From positions 15,716,650-15,780,649 of the forward strand of contig CM026426.1 in the NCBI GenBank assembly GCA_014871385.1: DNA of 64,000 nt. Direction: 5' to 3'. Every line of letters starts with the position of its first letter. Position 1 is the first letter of the stretch. This DNA comes from Ceratodon purpureus. Taxonomy: Eukaryota > Streptophyta > Bryopsida > Pseudoditrichales > Ditrichaceae. The notes under the pieces are model-generated. The model was not told the DNA's origin, ran no database searches, and saw nothing but the letters and a program-made list of their open reading frames with translations. The position numbers and the translations under genes were made by a program. Shown one piece after another: positions 60,294-64,000 of the stretch.

Positions 60294-63282
60294 TGTTCGG
60301 TCCCCTCAGTCTATCAATGGCAAAGATGAAACTTCAAGTGAGTTATCCTCTAAACAAATGGTGACCAAAGCATTGGGCTTTCATTCGTCAACAATACCAT
60401 TAAATAGAAATTAGCTGGTTTGAGGACAAATACTCAATTCATAACTCGGACTACCTACTTTGTCCGAGTTGCACGAGGACCTCATAACAAAAAAGGACAT
60501 GGTTGGCAGGTATCAACACTGAGACAAAATATGCAACATGGTTGCTTATGCAATTACGCTGAAGACAATTCAAGATTATTGTGGGGGATAATATCACGTA
60601 GAGGAGATCACAGTTTATACAGGTTTCTCGAGGCCTTGTACGAGAAAGTGTGTGACAATAAGCAAGAACAAGTTTTGTGGCTGTCATGGGGACCTTGATG
60701 AATTGGAGACAAGTTAGCAAAACATTTACTAACTGCAGCAATATAGCAACATATACATGCAATGTAGAAGTACCGATCAAATAATATCTCAATACTGCAG
60801 CACGAGTTGTGCAAGAACCATGGAATCTAATGGGACTTACTGTGCGATGCTATTGGTTGCGCAGAACGAATTGCAAATCTTCACTTTCGAACCTGCAATC
60901 TTGAAAGCCTTCCCGTTGTAAGAGTGATGGTTACGAAGTGAAGCTTGGAAGTTGCTTTACCGCGATCGACGAGAACGTGGACCTGAAAGGAAGAAAGAAG
61001 ATGAATAATCACTTAATATTTTGCAACGGATGAGAATTCAATATAGGGATCATGGGGCCAAAAATAGAAATGAATGACCCCATTGGTTTGGAGACATATT
61101 ACAGTGGCCCTGGGCAATGCTTATTTTAGTTTGATTGAACAAAACATATCCAAAGTAAGATCAACACTAAGCTACCAAATCATGTACTTCAAATTCTTGA
61201 AGTACACTTCTACATTCAAGGAGATAACAGAGTCAACGACCATGTTGCGTTATATGACATACCAATAATGGGAACGAAAGGGGAATGAGAGTATAAGCAA
61301 CATCATGCACTCCTACGACGCCCACGGTGGAGCATCAAGGTACAAGAAAGTTTGAGAATTAAGGTGGATACCGAGTCAATTAAGAACATGTATATGTAAA
61401 TTCGAATTCTGACTTTAATGGACATAAGTATACAACTCACGAACCGAAGTTCGCAACCTTCGCTAATAGTTGCGTGTAGAGGCACTCGTCTAGAGGATAG
61501 GATACGAACGAAAGTTCGTAACCCGGACTTCAAGGGGACTGACATGTCAGTTCTGGCACAAATACCGAGGAGACTGACTCACAGGAACCTGCCACTAACT
61601 GACTGACGCGCCTGCCACTGACTGTAAGACTCTGACAGAACCCACCTGTCAGCGCTGAGAACAGGCCTGCTGACGTTGGCAACAAATATACAGTCCGAAG
61701 AGTTTGATAGGACTGGAAGACGAGAAAACGAAGAGCACACGACGCATCATGGTGGGAGCCAGAGAAAGAGGACAACATTGTGAGGCGTCGAGACTTATAT
61801 ACCTCTGGTTTTAGGGTCCGCATGAAGCTGCCCAGTGCGAAATTAGGGACTGTATTTGGGGCTGCCCATTGAAGTGGTTACGAAATATCTATGTATTTAA
61901 TGCATGGAAGGTGGATGGCGGCGACGGCTTTGTGTGGGAAATTCATGGTAATAGATTTTTATTAATGGTTGTCATCTTTTGAAAGTATGGAGCTGAAGTA
62001 GACATAGGTGGAATAATTGCCATGCATTTCAATGTCATGAAATTTGAAGCGATTTATTTGAAACACAAATTCCATGGCATACTTGGTGGAAAGAGCTAGG
62101 GTGAAAAAGGGTTTTCAATTCATGCGGTGTTGTCTACAAACTGTGGATGTAAACCTGTAGAATAATGATTATTTTTAGAACTTGTATATGAAAGATAATT
62201 TGCGAAGATAATTTGCAACCTTGTTATGGTATAGTGAGAGTAAGAGGAACATGATATCGATCTCTATACAATTAAGGGTTGCTTCCATTAGAGAACTGGC
62301 CAAGGAAATTCTTGGTTAATTTAATAAAAAAAGAGGTAATTCTATTAAAAGTGAGGAGTGGAATGAAAGAACACGGCTTTGAAAAAAAATAAACTTCATC
62401 CCACAGTTTCTTCACTAGAGCAAATACTACTTGGTCCTATAGAGAACTTGCTACTGTAATACGAAGTTTAGATCATGCAATATTTACAATGATGTATGTC
62501 TTAGTGAGGGATATGAATTTCAATTGAATGTATGAATTTGTAAAACAGCAAATAGTTGTCAATGAACGTACCATTCCTTCAGTTCGTGAAATACTGCATT
62601 GAATTATGAGGAGCAAGATATATAGAGTTTTTGGAAAATACTGTTTCTCGAAATCCTTATTCAATATATTCAAGAAAGATTATACATCATTGGTATACAA
62701 AGTAAAGTTAACATTGTACATTATATTAACATCTATAGAACAATCATCCACATTTGGGCATTTTAGGAATTTGGGCATGTACCTCTAACTTCAATTTAAG
62801 TCGTGATTTTCTGAACCTTTTTGTGAATGTGGGCCGTAAGAAGGACTTTGAGGGGATCTAATTTCTTTTTAAAATTAGGCATTTCAAATATATTGGTTAC
62901 TAAATATATTTGTTACCTTTAAGAAATCTTCAATAATTACTTAATATTGTCATCTTTGAGATTACCAGAAAAAAAAAGAAAAAAATTTGGTGCAAAAATT
63001 AATGTTAGCTACAAGAAATATCAAAGTTTTCTCACCGTTTTGGGCAGTGTCCTAAAAAACTTCTTCCTTCCTTCATAAAAGGTACAATTTATTAATTTTC
63101 TGTTTTTTCTTCTTTTTGAATAAAATATGGACATCAATCTTTACTTTGACAGTTCGGATTGGGACTTTATATCATAAAGGAATTTATAGGAAAGAAACAT
63201 TTATTAGCACGTTTTTGTATTTAACTTAATAGAAATATTGAATTCAACATGCTACACTTGTCTTTTATGTTTGATTTTTTTT
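60294..63282. other. Upstream region of the DUF7869-like gene, no gene fixed
   Basis: Mixed composition, including several GAACNNAAGTTCG-type palindromic words (near 61440-61460 and 61510-61530, also near 59365). These might be binding sites or the end of a mobile element. No long coding frame; frames such as 61530-61823 have no domain. Confidence 0.35.
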
Positions 63283-63345
63283 ATGCAATTAGCTGACGTA
63301 CTCTTCTTTGACGTGCACAAGAACCCCTATAATCGATAATGCAAC
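63283..63345 (+). repeat. Short remnant of the TTAA-element family
   Basis: The phrase CAATTAGCTGACGTACTC... TTTGACGTGCA...AAC CCCTATAATCGATAATGC matches copy A near 11107-11165 at perhaps 75 per cent over about 60 bp. Ends are not found. Confidence 0.45.
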
Positions 63346-63856
63346 AAACCAGAGAAAAAAAAGTTAGAGTGTGTCGAGACTCGACCTAGTTAAAAACTAT
63401 GTCAAAAAGGTTTGTTTTCAAAATTCAATTCCGTTCATCTTCCAATCTCTACGGTAGATTATGATGAAATTTACAAATACTACTCTATTGTTATTACCAG
63501 ACAAATGACTTTCATTCTTTGCAGCTATATTTTTGATGATAAAGTAAAATGGCTCTCTTTCAGCTGTCATAGTTTCAAATTATATGAAGTGTGGCTTGGA
63601 ACTTCCCCTTGCCTCCCTCTCACTCTATCATTTATTTTTCCTCGTTTCTCTTTATTTGTTTTCCTGTTATTTCCTATCTCTCTCTTCTTTTATCTCTATC
63701 TTGGTCTATCATTAAATCTTCATCATTTACCTTTATTTATTTTCCTTTAATTTCCAATCTATCTTTCCTTTAGATATAATTCTCTATTATTAGAATTCCT
63801 TATGTTTCGTTTTTCTTTTATTTTTTCCACTTTATTTTATATCTCCTTCCGTCCTC

Positions 63857-63857
<1 letters not shown>

Positions 63858-63914
<57 letters not shown>

Positions 63915-63916
63915 TC

Positions 63917-63987
<71 letters not shown>

Positions 63988-64000
63988 CTCTCTCTCTCTC
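63858..64000. repeat. (CT)n microsatellite
   Basis: More than 140 bp of CT repeats with a few CCT breaks, running to the end of the window. Confidence 0.95.

Overview
The window is nuclear DNA from a plant. It is strongly AT-rich and gene-poor. Most protein-like sequence is broken into exons by GT-AG introns, and one long intact exon (56087-58204) belongs to a two-or-more-exon gene. A captured fragment matches plant-type cytosolic GAPDH and another matches plant-type PEX14. A bryophyte or another non-flowering plant is plausible, but I cannot name a species. No prokaryotic features, CRISPR arrays or rRNA are visible.

Layout. 1-3.3 kb: a decayed hAT-type transposase gene. 4.8-6.6 kb: short tandem repeats, exons of an unidentified gene and a broken ribosomal protein eL15 exon, all on the minus strand. 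6.9-7.3 kb: a MITE with long terminal inverted repeats. 8.1-10 kb: a very old minus-strand Ty1/copia fossil. 10.6-11.4, 21.1-21.8, 27.6, 40.4-41.2 and 41.4-42.3 kb: a family of non-autonomous elements bounded by TTAA, piggyBac-like in form. 17.5 kb: a tRNA-derived SINE with a perfect 13-bp target duplication. 20.3 and 24.8 kb: two 141-bp CACTA-type MITEs with 3-bp target duplications. 24.3-31.0 kb: six phase-consistent exons of a minus-strand WD40/coiled-coil gene with transposon-filled introns. 47.4-61 kb: a complex region holding a Ty1/copia element (48540-53833) that carries an antisense, intron-containing gene fragment, and a minus-strand gene for a large protein with an apparent DDD catalytic core (DUF7869-like). 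The right end is a (CT)n microsatellite.

The best-defined system is a family of non-autonomous Helitrons: H1 12414-16377, H2 31643-35606 and H3 35607-39648. They share a 5' TC end, a 3' hairpin plus CTRR end, and A/T target bases. H1 and H2 have the same length (3964 bp) and I saw only three differences, so they moved recently. Both carry the same five in-frame exons of a PEX14 peroxin gene. H3 carries the last two exons of a cytosolic GAPDH gene, with its stop codon, plus two exons of an unidentified gene. H2 lies exactly at the 5' boundary of H3, forming a tandem array. H3 has an intact terminator and, just upstream, what looks like a decayed one, which would fit terminator bypass as a route to gene capture.

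The most novel protein candidate is the DUF7869-like gene at 56087-60293. It has a possible transposase-type catalytic core and no transposon ends that I could find.
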